The position numbers and the translations under genes are program-made. The notes beneath the pieces were generated by a model that worked only from the letters and a program-made list of their open reading frames with translations, ran no database searches and was not told where the DNA came from. A DNA stretch of 64,000 bases from Craterostigma plantagineum (taxonomy: Eukaryota > Streptophyta > Magnoliopsida > Lamiales > Linderniaceae): assembly GCA_027422505.1 (NCBI GenBank), contig JAPQWV010000028.1, positions 4,182,001 through 4,246,000 of the forward strand, given 5' to 3'. This document shows, piece after piece, positions 33,865 to 43,962 of this stretch (positions are counted from its first letter, which is position 1; each line of letters begins with the position of its first letter).

Positions 33865-36800
33865 CTACCAGGCAATTCGCCAAACCCGTCGGAGAGCACT
33901 CGCCTGGAGAAGGTACTTGCTTGTGATAGTGGCCAAACGCAAGCAAAGAAGCACCTCAATGTCGGTAGCAATCTGATCCGGAGTGCGCCGTTTTCCTTCA
34001 CGCCATCTTGTGTTCCGCTCCTTCCAAATATGGTAGACTAACGAGGCAATGGCGTGCCGTGGCCCTAACCAAGCAAGGTGCTGCCCTCTCCACCGATGAG
34101 CGGCCCATGCCATCGAACCAGTCCCTTCTAGGCCAATCAAACCGTAACCTGTTACGCATCAAACGAAGACAACGTCTAGAAAATATGCATTCAAAGAATA
34201 AATGTCTAATCGTTTCCTCCGTATGGCTGTCACATAAGAGACAACAGGCTGTTCCCGCCGCGGCCGCCACCCATGGTTTGTCACGTGTCGCCAGTTTATC
34301 TCTGATTGCCAGCCATAGGATGAATTGATGCCTAGGGATGGAAAGAGGGCCTCCAAAAAGCGTACTCCAATGGACATTGGGCCGCCGAATCCTCAAGCTA
34401 TCCCTAGCAGATCTGGTGGTGAATTGGCCATTCGTCGTAGCAATCCATCGCACACCATCTGGTTCAGTAGGGTGGACCTGTGGAAGAAGAGGGGCAAACT
34501 CAATATATTCTACCGTGGTTTGGCCCGGCCAATTCCATCTCTCATCGTTAATAACCGCACTAAGCCGCGAGTCGATTGGTAATCCCATCACCATCGGTCC
34601 ACGAGGAAATCTATCCACCATCGGGCCCGTGAGAAGCCAAGGGTCGGTCCAAAGAAGCGTGTTCTCCCCGTTTCCAACATGGAATTGAAGTAGAGGCCGG
34701 ATGTATTGACGGAGTTGCAAAATTTTCCTCCAACTCCAAGCGGTACGAGAGTTAGGTCTTATGGTCCATATAGACGTATTGTGTAACCTCGTTCGTCGGA
34801 TCCAGAGTGCCCAAATAGAGGTCTCATCCCCACTCAGTAAGGTCCAAAGGAGCCGCATCATTAGTGCTTTGTTGTCTATCTCAATCGATCTGATTCCCAA
34901 CCCACCCTCCTCAATAGGAAGACAAATGTCCGCCCAAGCAACCTTGGCACTGGTACCCCCCCAAAGAAAGGATCACATTCGTGATTCGATGGCATGTATA
35001 ACACCTTTAGGGAGCATGAAAACTCCGGCCCAGTACGTATGAAGACCAAGGAGAACCGATCTGATTAGTTGGACCCTTCCAGCATAGGACAGCGTTTGGT
35101 TAGTCCAGGAGCCCAATCGCCGGTCGATAGCGGTGAGGAGAGGAGCGCAGTCAGCAATAGTCAACCTCGAGGTGAGAAGCGGCACCCCAAGATACCGCAC
35201 CGGGAGGGACCCCATCGGGAACCCCATGGTAGTTTGAAGTGTTCCACTAAGTCGGGCAGCTCTCTTAGAGATGTACATTTCGCTCTTGCTTGTATTGGCA
35301 TGTAGACCGGAAATAGTAGCGAAAATCTCAAGGCTTTCCTTGAAGACACCGACCGAACCCGTATCCGCATGGGAGAACAGCAGTAAATCATCCGCAAACG
35401 AGAGCATGAACATTTTAGTAGGTTCGCAGCGCCAATGATAGATAAAGCAGCTGCATTGCCTAATTCGATCCTCAATAATACCATGCAAAACGTCCATCAC
35501 CAAAGTAAAGAGATAGGGTGATAGAGGGTCACCTTGCCGAAGACCACGTCGGCCTTTGAAGAATCCTTCAGGTCTTCCATTGATATTTAATGAGAATGAA
35601 GTAGTTGTGAGGCAAGATCTTATCCAACCAATGAATGTCCGATGGAAGTGGAGTGCCTCAAGAGTCCTCAAAAGGAAATCCCATTCGACCATATTATATG
35701 CCTTGGCGAGGTCCACCTTGAACGCCACTCGCTCAGGTAGAGACACGCTATTGTACCCATGGCAAATTTCCTGTGCTAAGAGGATATTATACGTGATTCG
35801 GCGACCCGGAATGAAAGCCGTTTGGGAGGGATGGACGAGGGTCTTCAAGCAGCCTCTAAGGCGGGTAGCAATAATCTTCGAGATGACTTTGTAAAGAACG
35901 TTGCAACACGAAATGGGCCTGTAATCCCTCGCAGTCCTAGGGTTCTCGCATTTCGGAATGAGGGTAATCAGTGTTGAGTTCAGCTCGCCAAGAAGATATC
36001 CAGTCCTGAAAAATTCTCGAATAGCATGTGTAACGTCCGTACCAATGATTTCCCAAGCTTGTTTATAGAACTTAGCTGAATAGCCGTCCGGCCCCGGGGA
36101 TTTGTTATCACCAATAGAGAAGAGTGCTCTCCTAATTTCCAGAGCAGTGACTGGAACAACCATCGCCTCGGCGTCAGCTACGCTGAGGGTCCTAGTGATG
36201 AAGGGTGCAACTTCGGTCGGGCTGAGTGGGTTCGCGTGGAAAGACCGTCCAAGGATGTCAGTATAGTATCGTAGGAGTTCAGCCCGAACATGGTCTTTGC
36301 CTTCAAGAATCCGACCAGCCTCGTTTTCTATAGAAAGAATGCGATTGATAGCTCTCCGGATGGCCACCTTTTTGAAGAAGAAGGCCGTACATTGGTCGCC
36401 ATCCTTCAACCAAGCGATCTTAGCCCGTTGGGCCAAGGCGGTATGTTCCATGTCCACAGCTTTGGCATAAGCAAACCGACATCTCTTCTCAAGGATCAGA
36501 AGCTGAGGCTCCATCGGGTAATCAATTAGTAATTCTTGGGCAGCCTCAAGGAATTGCCGAGCATCCAACACGTTGCGCCTAAGGTCGCCCTTGTCGCGCT
36601 GAAGCTTCTTTAACTCACACTTAAGTGCTTTTAGCCTCTTGACGACTCCAAACATGGGGTATCCTGGAACCGTCCGCTTCCAAACCTCTTCCACAACTGG
36701 AATGAACCGAGGGTCATGAGCAATAAAGTTTTCGAAGCGGAAGTTAGTACCCCTAGCCCCACCTTGGCGATCGGCTTCCAAGATGAGAGGGGAGTGATCA

Positions 36801-37475
36801 GACGTGGCCGGCGTGGCGCATCTGGTAGGTCAATTCCCCAAATCTGGCGAGCCAGGTGGGGTTCCCGAGCATCCTATCCAAGCGTCTCCAAACTCCAGCT
36901 GTACCACTCTGCTGGTTATACCAGGTGAAGAAAGATCCCAGACGAGGTAGATGAGTAAGGTCCGAAGCGATTAAGCACGCAATCATTTCCTGGCAGCCCC
37001 CGGGAGTAGTTCCTCCTCTTGCCTCCGTGCTATCAATAATTGCATTGAAATCCCCCATGACGGCCCACGGAAACGACTCGCGTGCCTGAGAGGTGGTAAT
37101 GATATCAGCCCAAAGCCCACGACGTTCAGCCCGGAGGTTATGCCCGTAAACAAAGGTGATGAAGAACTCCAGTCCCTCAGCAAGACTACAAATCTTGCAG
37201 TGGACCGTCTGACTAGTATATGCTTCGATCGTGATTCCAATAAACTGAGGGTCCCATCCCACCCAAATGCGTGCCGCGGGCCCGTCACTATAATCAAAAA
37301 ACCAGTTCCAACTAGCCCTAAGTGAACTAGAAATAGTTGCAGCATTTTGTTCCGAAACCCTTGTCTCAACCAGCCCTAATAGTTTCAGATTATACTTGGT
37401 TATCATGTCCCCCACCGCCCATCTGTGGTCTAACCTATTTAGACCACGTACGTTCCAACAGGCGACCGGGATCAT
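33865..37475 (-). pseudogene. LINE-2 ORF2 (endonuclease-RT), frameshifted
   Basis: The start ATG at 37475 overlaps the ORF1 stop (ATGA). Endonuclease 37475-36798: WNVRGLNRLDHRWAVGD, LVETRVSEQN, VMGDFNAII. A frameshift near 36790 precedes 36781-34973 (KSPGPDGYSAKFY, FKVDLAKAYNMVEWDF, GLRQGDPLSPYLF, FADDLLLF). A TGA then replaces a residue in the thumb (near 34970), 34900-33998 continues into zf-RVT, and a last frameshift near 34120 precedes the ending LRRVWRIAW at 33865. Note KAYNMVEWDF, where most copies have KAYDRVEWDF. Confidence 0.92.
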
Positions 37476-37667
37476 TGGTCAACCGCTAGTAGGGCTGCTG
37501 TAGGACCCTGAGTGTCAAAGTTTCCCCTTTCCAAGTGAGCTAGTGTAGCAAACGGGTTATGGTCGGCTATTATACGGGGGCTAGCGGATGCCATAGATGT
37601 AGAGCCGCCGTTAGGACGTTGTAGGACCTGCCATGTGTGCGCATTCTGACTATGGCTGCCATTTGGT

Positions 37668-37682
37668 CGGTCCCCATCTTTT
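37668..37682. repeat. Target-site duplication of LINE-3, left copy
   Basis: CGGTCCCCATCTTTT, repeated at 42646-42660. The trailing T run merges with the LINE-3 tail. The site lies inside LINE-2 ORF1 at the codons for KDGDR. Confidence 0.88.
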
Positions 37683-40600
37683 TTTTTTTTTTGGGAAGTG
37701 TTCACTAAACGAAAGAAACAGGAGTACATGGACAGCGTACATGATAACGCTCACGACGCAACAAGCGGTAACATCTACCGACCAGACAACTCAACAAGAC
37801 CAAAACAGCCCAGACACCAACCAGGTCCCTACAAGACCAAGCCAAATACAGAGACTACCAGCACATGGTAACAAAGGCAAAGGAGGTGTCACACCCCAAA
37901 ATCAATCTACAGGAGTCTGGCACCAGTTGTAGTGCCAGCAGGGCAGTCGGTTGTTGTGCGAACAAAGTGCCAGAGCACAGCGGAGGAAACTTCCATGCGG
38001 AAATTCCTAACGGAGGGGGTGAAGTGCAGCGAGTGCTTCCGCAGGTCTGGTCGGGGAAAGGCTTAGATGCCAACTCCTGTTTCTTTCCGCCAGGGAGCGC
38101 AACCAGCAAGTGAGGCCTGCATGCGGCACGGGCGAGCCGGTAGGACACTCCAGATGAAGCAGCAGCCAGGCCAACCTGCAGACAAGCAAAGCGGAGCACA
38201 GTACAAGAACGAAAAGAGAAAACAAAACGAAGGGGATGGGGGGAGGGAAGAGGGCAAGATGTGGGGAAAGGGGGAGAAGGGGGGAGGTGGTGTCTCTTAT
38301 GGGCTCCTTCCAACTCATCCATCAGCCCACCAAACCCTGAACCGAAGCAAGACCAGTCCCAAGCACCCTAGGTAGTCCAGTCCAAACACCAGGTCCGGCG
38401 CATGGCGTTCAATTGCAGATTGTACTTGGGCGGAAGAGTCGAGATTCGAATACTAAAGAGGGCCTCCATTTCAGCAACTATCCGTTCCGGTGATCGACGA
38501 ATCCCATCGTGCCATCTTCTATTGCGCTCCGACCAAAGATGGTAGACAAGTGAAGCAAGGGCATGCCGAGGCCCCAACACGGCAAGGTGCTTGCCCCGCC
38601 ACCTTCTGGCCGCCCAAAGCACGCTCTCCGGCCAATCCCTGTAAGGCCATCCAAAGTGCAGATGATTACGTATTAGGTTAAGGCAGCGAATAGAGAAGGT
38701 ACACTCAAAGAATAAATGTCGCGTAGTCTCCATAATATCTGCGTCGCAGAGAAGGCAAACTGAGGTTCCCGCCGCAGAAGCGATCCAAGGCTTGTCTCTA
38801 GTCGCTAGCTTATCCCTAATCGCAAGCCAGAGCATGAAGTCATGTCGAGGGATGGCTAAAGGGCCGCCGAAGAGGGTATGCCAGGGTACAATCGGTTGCC
38901 TTTGGCGGATGCTCTCCCTTGCGGAAGCGGTAGTGAAGCGACCATTTGCGTTGGCAGCCCATCTAATCGTGTCACGTTCGGTCGGGTGGGTGAGTGGTAA
39001 AAGAGGGCCGAAGTCGAGGTATTCCACTGAAGTTTGAGCTGGCCAGCACCATCCTCCCTCGTTGATTACCTCGCTGAGTTTCGAGTCCCTGGGTAAGCCC
39101 ATTATCATAGGTCCTCGAGGGTAGCGTTCCACTAGGGGTTCTTCGAGCAGCCAAGGGTCGGTCCAGAGGAGTGTGTTGGCCCCATTGCCAATGCGGAATT
39201 GAATGAGAGTCCTAAATTCGGCTCGCAGCTTCAATATCTTTCTCCAGCTCCATGAAGTCCTAGTCCCCGGTCGGATGGACCATAAGGAACTATTGTGCAG
39301 CCTCGTTCGTCTAATCCAGGTGGCCCAAATCGAGGTGTCGTCGTCCGTCAGAATGTTCCAAAGCAGACGCATGAGTAGAGCCTTATTATCAGTCTCAATC
39401 GAGCGAAGGCCAAGTCCACCTTCAGCTTTAGGCAAGCAAATATCAGTCCAAGCCACCTTGGCACTCGTACCTTTCCATAGAAAGGCTCTAAGCCTCGCTT
39501 CAATGCTCCGGATAACGCCCTTCGGAAGGAGGAACACACCAGCCCAGTAGGTATGCAGTCCAAGGAGGACCGATTTGATCAATTGGGTGCGACCGGCGTA
39601 CGATAGAGAGAGATTGGTCCATGAGCCTAGCCGCTTGTCCACGCTGGTCAGAAGAGGGGTACAGTCAGCAATCGTAAGTCTTGTTGTAATAAGGGGAACA
39701 CCGAGATAGCGTACGGGAAGTGATCCCAGCGAGAAACCCATAATATCTTGGAGGGCGTTCTTCAATCGGTCGGCGCGCTTAGATACAAACATTGCACTCT
39801 TATTGATGTTTGCTTTTAGGCCTGATAAGTTAGCAAAGAGATCGAGGCTGCGTTTGAAGACCCCTACAGAATCGACATCCGCATGAGAGAAGAGGAGGAG
39901 ATCATCTGCAAACGTAAGCATGAAAATCGCAGTTGCCTCACAGTTCCAGTGGTATCTGAAATTCGGGCTTTGCCTGATCTCGTCTTCAATGATGCCGTGA
40001 AGTACTTCCATAACCAGTGTGAAAAGGTAGGGTGAGATCGGGTCGCCTTGCCGAAGGCCCCTCCTCCCTTTAAAGTATCCCGTCGGAGTACCGTTGATGT
40101 TAATCGAGAAAGAGGGCGTGGTCAGGCAGGCCCGGATCCATCCAACGAAAACCCGATGAAACCCAATAGCCTCGAGCGCGGCCAAGAGAAAGTCCCATTC
40201 CACCGTGTCATACGCTTTCGCGATGTCCACCTTGAAGGCCACACGGTCAGGCAGCCCCATATTATTATATCCCTGACAAATTTCCTGTGCTAGTAAGATG
40301 TTATCCGTGATCCGGCGGCCAGGAATGAAGGCCGTTTGGGTTTGATGGACGAGTTGCCCAAGGCTGCCCCGTAGTCGATTGGCAATAATCTTGGAGATGA
40401 TCTTGTAGAGTACGTTGCAGCAGGATATTGGCCTGAAGTCCTTAGCCATCCGGGGGCTAGTGTTCTTTGGAATAAGTGTTATGAGCGTAGAGTTCAGTTC
40501 CCCCAAGAGATGTCCCGTCCGAAAGAATTCCTTGATGGCGTGGGTTATGTCCCGTCCAATGGTGTCCCACGCGTCTTTAAAGAATGCCGCAGAGAAACCA

Positions 40601-42645
40601 TCCGGCCCAGGAGATTTGTTGTCGCCAATGGAGAACAAAGCTTGCTTGATCTCCAGATCCGTGATCGGAAGAATCATGGCCTCGGCCTCCGTGGGTCCCA
40701 GTTTTCGGGCCATGTAAGGTGAGAGAGTGGCAGCATGCAAGGCCACCGTCCGGCTAGATAGTCCAAGCAGCTCAGTATAGTATCGAATGAGTTCAGCGCA
40801 CACTTGATTATGTCCTTCGAAGGTAGTCCCTACTTCATCTTCAAGGGTGTATATCCGGTTATTGGCGCGACGCATGGCAACCTTCTTAAGAAAGAAGGAT
40901 GTACATTGGTCCCCATCCTTAAGCCAAGCCACTTTGGCGCGTTGTACTAACGCCGAATGCTCCATATCAACCGCTTTAGCATATGCTAAGCGACATCGCC
41001 TCTCAAGGACCAACAACTGCGGCTCCATAGGGTGCTGAATAGCAAGCTCCTGTGCGATATCCAGAAACCCCCGAGCCTCGAGAACATTGCGGTTGAGATC
41101 ACCTTTGTCACGCCGGAGACGCTTCAGCTGTATTTTGATGTCCTTGAGTTTCTTCGTGACGGCGTACATGGGGTAGCCAGCAACCTCTCGCCTCCAAGCG
41201 GCTTTGACTATCGGTAGAAATCGGGGGTCTTTAATCAGGAAGTTGTCAAACCGGAATGCTTTATTTATGTTCCTTGGCTGAGCCGTGTCTTCCAAAATCA
41301 GAGGTGAGTGGTCAGAGGTGGAGGGGAGCCCACATCGGTAAGCTAGGTCCCCAAAATGAGCGAACCACGAGGGGTTGCCAACAATTCTGTCAAGGCAGCG
41401 CCAAACTCCTGCCGTGCCACTCTGTTGGTTATACCACGTGAACAAAGGGCCAAGTCGGGGTAGACCAATAAGATCAGAGGCGGTAAAGCATTCTGCCATG
41501 TCAGTACAGCCTCCTCCAGGTGATCCTCCCCTCGCCTCATAATTATCCAGAATGGCATTAAAATCTCCCATAACAATCCAAGGGCTGTTAACCCGCGCGT
41601 TAGAAGTGGCCAGAATATCATTCCAGAGGGCACGTCTTTCCCCCCGCTGGTTACGACCATAAACAAAGGTGATATAGATTTCTTTCCGCTCTTCTAAGAT
41701 ATGAACCTTGCAGTGAACAGCCTGTGATGTGGCGGCCTCAATCGTCACAGTCACGAAGCGAGCATCCCATCCAACCCAAATACGTGATGCCGGTCCGTCC
41801 TCGTACTCGTAGAACCAATCCCACGATCTGATAGAGTTAGCGAGTGAAGAAGCATTTTGTTCGGAAACCCTAGTCTCAACCAGGCCAATCAGCTTCAACC
41901 CATATTTCGTAATCATCTCCCCGACCGCCCATCTGTGATCTAACCTATTTAGACCACGTACATTCCAAGAGGCGACCGGGATCATGGAACACTCGATTCC
42001 AGGGCTGCTTGAGGACCCTGTAATGCGACGTTTTCCCCTTCTAAGTCAGCTAACACGGCAAACGGGTTGCGGTATTCAACTATAGGTAAGGTGGTATTAG
42101 TTGTGCTAGTCGGGCTGCCTCCATTTTGTTGCCCCGGCTGCCTGTTATGCCCCTCCCTTACATGGGTGCTATCCATGGCCGAATTATCCAATGGTGTGGT
42201 CTGGTGAGTGGCCCGGTAATGCTCTTGCGATGTAGAGCTTCCAATATCCTTGTTGTTGGTTGTGGCTTCCTCCACGATCACCGATTTGCCTTTATCCTTA
42301 TTGGTCAATCGGCGCCAATTAGCTCTAGGTCTAGCAGGCATACCCTCGGTGAGCTGATGACTTGGCCGTGTCGGGTTTGGCTCGTCTTGTCCTTGCATTT
42401 TGGGCTGCTCAATGTTCCGTGTTGACTTTTGTATGACCGATGTGGAGAGTTGTGGCCGGGTCGGTTTGGGCTGATTTTTCGGGCAGCTCCTTTCACCATG
42501 ATTCCAAGAGTTGCATGTTGCGCATTTCTTGGGCCTCCACTCGTACTCAACCTGGATAGGTACTATACTAACTCGTCCTCCCTCCTTAGTTGGTATTCTA
42601 ATATTGAATTGTTCAACGAATGGTTCCCCGAGTGGTATCTCCACG
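37683..42645 (-). mobile_element. LINE-3: 5'-truncated L1-type element nested in LINE-2
   Basis: Minus-strand insertion of about 4.96 kb with its A-tail seen as T at 37683-37692, a 3' UTR of about 675 bases (37693-38367), intact ORF2 and the last third of ORF1. Its 5' end lies within ORF1 just upstream of the zinc knuckle. It interrupts LINE-2 ORF1 with a 15-bp duplication. Because the junction happens to be in frame, the LINE-2 ORF1 reads straight into LINE-3 ORF1. Confidence 0.88.
38368..41985 (-). CDS. LINE-3 ORF2: intact endonuclease-reverse transcriptase
   Basis: Open 1205-aa frame. Endonuclease: WNVRGLNRLDHRWAVGE, LVETRVSEQN, VMGDFNAIL and STSDHSPLIL. RT: KSPGPDGFSAAFF, FRPISCCNVLYKIISKI, FKVDIAKAYDTVEWDF, GLRQGDPISPYLF and FADDLLLF. 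zf-RVT: MLWLAIRDKLATRD, CLLCDAD and RHLFFEC. The start ATG is embedded in the ORF1 stop as ATGA. All expected catalytic motifs are present, so the protein could be active if expressed, although the element lacks its own 5' end. It is closer to LINE-2 than to LINE-1 by eye. Confidence 0.94.
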   Translation of the reverse strand: MIPVASWNVRGLNRLDHRWAVGEMITKYGLKLIGLVETRVSEQNASSLANSIRSWDWFYEYEDGPASRIWVGWDARFVTVTIEAATSQAVHCKVHILEERKEIYITFVYGRNQRGERRALWNDILATSNARVNSPWIVMGDFNAILDNYEARGGSPGGGCTDMAECFTASDLIGLPRLGPLFTWYNQQSGTAGVWRCLDRIVGNPSWFAHFGDLAYRCGLPSTSDHSPLILEDTAQPRNINKAFRFDNFLIKDPRFLPIVKAAWRREVAGYPMYAVTKKLKDIKIQLKRLRRDKGDLNRNVLEARGFLDIAQELAIQHPMEPQLLVLERRCRLAYAKAVDMEHSALVQRAKVAWLKDGDQCTSFFLKKVAMRRANNRIYTLEDEVGTTFEGHNQVCAELIRYYTELLGLSSRTVALHAATLSPYMARKLGPTEAEAMILPITDLEIKQALFSIGDNKSPGPDGFSAAFFKDAWDTIGRDITHAIKEFFRTGHLLGELNSTLITLIPKNTSPRMAKDFRPISCCNVLYKIISKIIANRLRGSLGQLVHQTQTAFIPGRRITDNILLAQEICQGYNNMGLPDRVAFKVDIAKAYDTVEWDFLLAALEAIGFHRVFVGWIRACLTTPSFSININGTPTGYFKGRRGLRQGDPISPYLFTLVMEVLHGIIEDEIRQSPNFRYHWNCEATAIFMLTFADDLLLFSHADVDSVGVFKRSLDLFANLSGLKANINKSAMFVSKRADRLKNALQDIMGFSLGSLPVRYLGVPLITTRLTIADCTPLLTSVDKRLGSWTNLSLSYAGRTQLIKSVLLGLHTYWAGVFLLPKGVIRSIEARLRAFLWKGTSAKVAWTDICLPKAEGGLGLRSIETDNKALLMRLLWNILTDDDTSIWATWIRRTRLHNSSLWSIRPGTRTSWSWRKILKLRAEFRTLIQFRIGNGANTLLWTDPWLLEEPLVERYPRGPMIMGLPRDSKLSEVINEGGWCWPAQTSVEYLDFGPLLPLTHPTERDTIRWAANANGRFTTASARESIRQRQPIVPWHTLFGGPLAIPRHDFMLWLAIRDKLATRDKPWIASAAGTSVCLLCDADIMETTRHLFFECTFSIRCLNLIRNHLHFGWPYRDWPESVLWAARRWRGKHLAVLGPRHALASLVYHLWSERNRRWHDGIRRSPERIVAEMEALFSIRISTLPPKYNLQLNAMRRTWCLDWTT

Positions 42646-43310
42646 CGGTCCCCATCTTTTGTGCCGCTTGTACTCGGCCCGCCTACTGTCCGTTCGTCAA
42701 GGTTCGGGGGTAGGTTACTAGCTTCATGCATCTTACCTTTACCTTTTCCTTCAGGTCGGCGGCCTCCTCGTCGTGGGGTCGTGGCAGCACCTGGCCGGGT
42801 GTTCTGACCCTTCTCCAATACGGGTGGCGGGCCTGACTGCAGCCGTTTTGGAGGCATTTTTGGATTAGTCGCCATAGTGGTCTTACGGGACGGTGCTATG
42901 TTCATGGGGCAGCTCCCGGCTCCATGATTCCATGAATCACAGGTGGCACATTTCCTGGGCCGCCATTCGTACTCTACTTGAACAGGTACCACTCCTAGGA
43001 AACCTCCATTCTCGTTTGGGATTCTGATGTTGAAAGACTCAATGAATGGTTCCGTTAGGGTCTTCTCAATGCACACCCGTGCATATTCTAGTCGTTCCCC
43101 GCTGGCTGTCATGGCATCCGCAAATAGGGGCCTACCGATAACACTCGCAACAATACTCAGCCCCTCTTTATTCCAGAATTCCGAGGGGATATTACGTAGC
43201 TTGACCCAAAGCGGAACGGAGGTAAGATGCTTCTTGGCAAAGGACATTCCAGGGCGCCATATCTCGAGGAATAGTGGCTGCCCATTCATCAGCCATGGTC
43301 CACCTTCCAT
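41982..43310 (-). CDS. Chimeric LINE ORF1 with two zinc knuckles (LINE-2/LINE-3 fusion)
   Basis: 442-aa open frame. The first part (43310-42646) is LINE-2 ORF1: end of DUF4283 (MEGGPWLMNGQPLFLEIW), knuckle CATCDSWNHGAGSC, basic linker RRGGRRPEGKGKGKM. At KDGDR the frame passes into LINE-3 ORF1: VEIPLGEPFVEQFNIRIP, knuckle CATCNSWNHGERSC, and a tail ending in ESSVP with the stop overlapping ORF2. Upstream, a TGA at 43358-43356 separates it from the rest of DUF4283. The duplicated module results from nested insertion, not from an internal duplication. Whether it is translated is unknown. Confidence 0.82.
   Translation of the reverse strand: MEGGPWLMNGQPLFLEIWRPGMSFAKKHLTSVPLWVKLRNIPSEFWNKEGLSIVASVIGRPLFADAMTASGERLEYARVCIEKTLTEPFIESFNIRIPNENGGFLGVVPVQVEYEWRPRKCATCDSWNHGAGSCPMNIAPSRKTTMATNPKMPPKRLQSGPPPVLEKGQNTRPGAATTPRRGGRRPEGKGKGKMHEASNLPPNLDERTVGGPSTSGTKDGDRVEIPLGEPFVEQFNIRIPTKEGGRVSIVPIQVEYEWRPKKCATCNSWNHGERSCPKNQPKPTRPQLSTSVIQKSTRNIEQPKMQGQDEPNPTRPSHQLTEGMPARPRANWRRLTNKDKGKSVIVEEATTNNKDIGSSTSQEHYRATHQTTPLDNSAMDSTHVREGHNRQPGQQNGGSPTSTTNTTLPIVEYRNPFAVLADLEGENVALQGPQAALESSVP
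42646..42660. repeat. Target-site duplication of LINE-3, right copy
   Basis: CGGTCCCCATCTTTT followed by GTGCC of LINE-2 ORF1. It matches 37668-37682. Confidence 0.88.
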
Positions 43311-43885
43311 GACAGCGGTGCAGGCCGCCGCCGTCGCAAACCGAAATTTAAAGAATCAATTTAGGGCTGCTCTGACTTCAACCAAATCCGCCCAAATAGA
43401 TCGAACGAATCGCTCAAGGTGGGGGAAGTAAGGTCGTTTCCCCAAGAAATACCCGACTAGGGTATGCTCCCATCTAGCAGATCCTTTGCAAGCGACTTCC
43501 CAAGGTGGTCTAGCCTCAGCAACACCCTCGAATACCGTCGGCGCCATGTAAGATAGTTCCAGTCTCGCAGGTTGGCCACGTCGGTGGACCCCCCGGTTAA
43601 CAATAGCGCCCTGAGTAACCGCGGCAAAGGAGGGCAGAGCTTTACGCTGCTGATGAGGGGTAGGCACGTTGGTGGTAGTCCGGGGCTGATGTGGTGTCAC
43701 CACTAGCGATTGCTCTACAATAAGCCCAGCGTCCGCGATCGGCCCTAAACCCGGGGCTGGAGTTGGCGTGCCCCGGTATGTAGGGAAACAGCGATCCGGA
43801 ATTTGCAGCGACATCTCGTCATCGGAAGCATCTTCAAGGGTTGGTGCGGATTCATACGTAGCCGTCGGTTCAGCCGCGTCCTTCT
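42646..43885 (-). mobile_element. LINE-2, 5' portion (ORF1)
   Basis: Remaining ORF1 of LINE-2, truncated at its N-terminus at the element B junction. It reads SFAAVTQGAIVNRG, then the DUF4283 block HTLVGYFLGKRPYFPHLERF and, after a TGA replacing Gly (43358-43356), FFKFRFATAAACTAVMEGGP, then the first zinc knuckle. The region upstream of DUF4283 corresponds to part of the LINE-1 ORF1 N-terminal half. The 10-bp duplication at 43886-43895 marks the outer end. Confidence 0.85.
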
Positions 43886-43962
43886 CTCTCTTGTTGCTTA
43901 AGCAACACGGAGTAATTATTAGCAAGTCTTGCTTCTAATTCCTCAATTTTCCTAGCATCCAT
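43886..43962 (-). pseudogene. Element B coiled-coil ORF start (split by LINE-2)
   Basis: ATG at 43962 opens MDARKIEELEARLANNYSVL, and the frame reaches the LINE-2 target site (duplication copy 43886-43895). When LINE-2 is left out, the same frame continues at 33192 with the coiled-coil segment. The ATG may not be the true gag start, since the UBN2 part of gag is absent here. Confidence 0.6.

Larger units (their letters stand above)
33203..37682 (-). mobile_element. LINE-2, 3' portion (ORF1 end, ORF2, A-tail)
   Basis: Minus-strand LINE with its A-tail seen as T at 33208-33220, ORF2 at 37475-33865 and the end of ORF1 at 37667-37472. Its 5' portion continues at 42646-43885 beyond the nested LINE-3. 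The whole insertion is bounded by the 10-bp duplication at 33193 and 43886. ORF1 lacks its N-terminus, so the element was 5'-truncated on arrival. Confidence 0.88.

Noticed and set aside
33482..34041. Basic plus-strand frames downstream of LINE-2 ORF2
   Set aside because: They are antisense to the LINE-2 3' UTR and ORF2 end and have low complexity.
42300..43100. Adaptive internal duplication of the ORF1 zinc knuckle
   Set aside because: The 15-bp duplication and the A-tail at 37683 show that the second knuckle belongs to a separate LINE inserted in the first.
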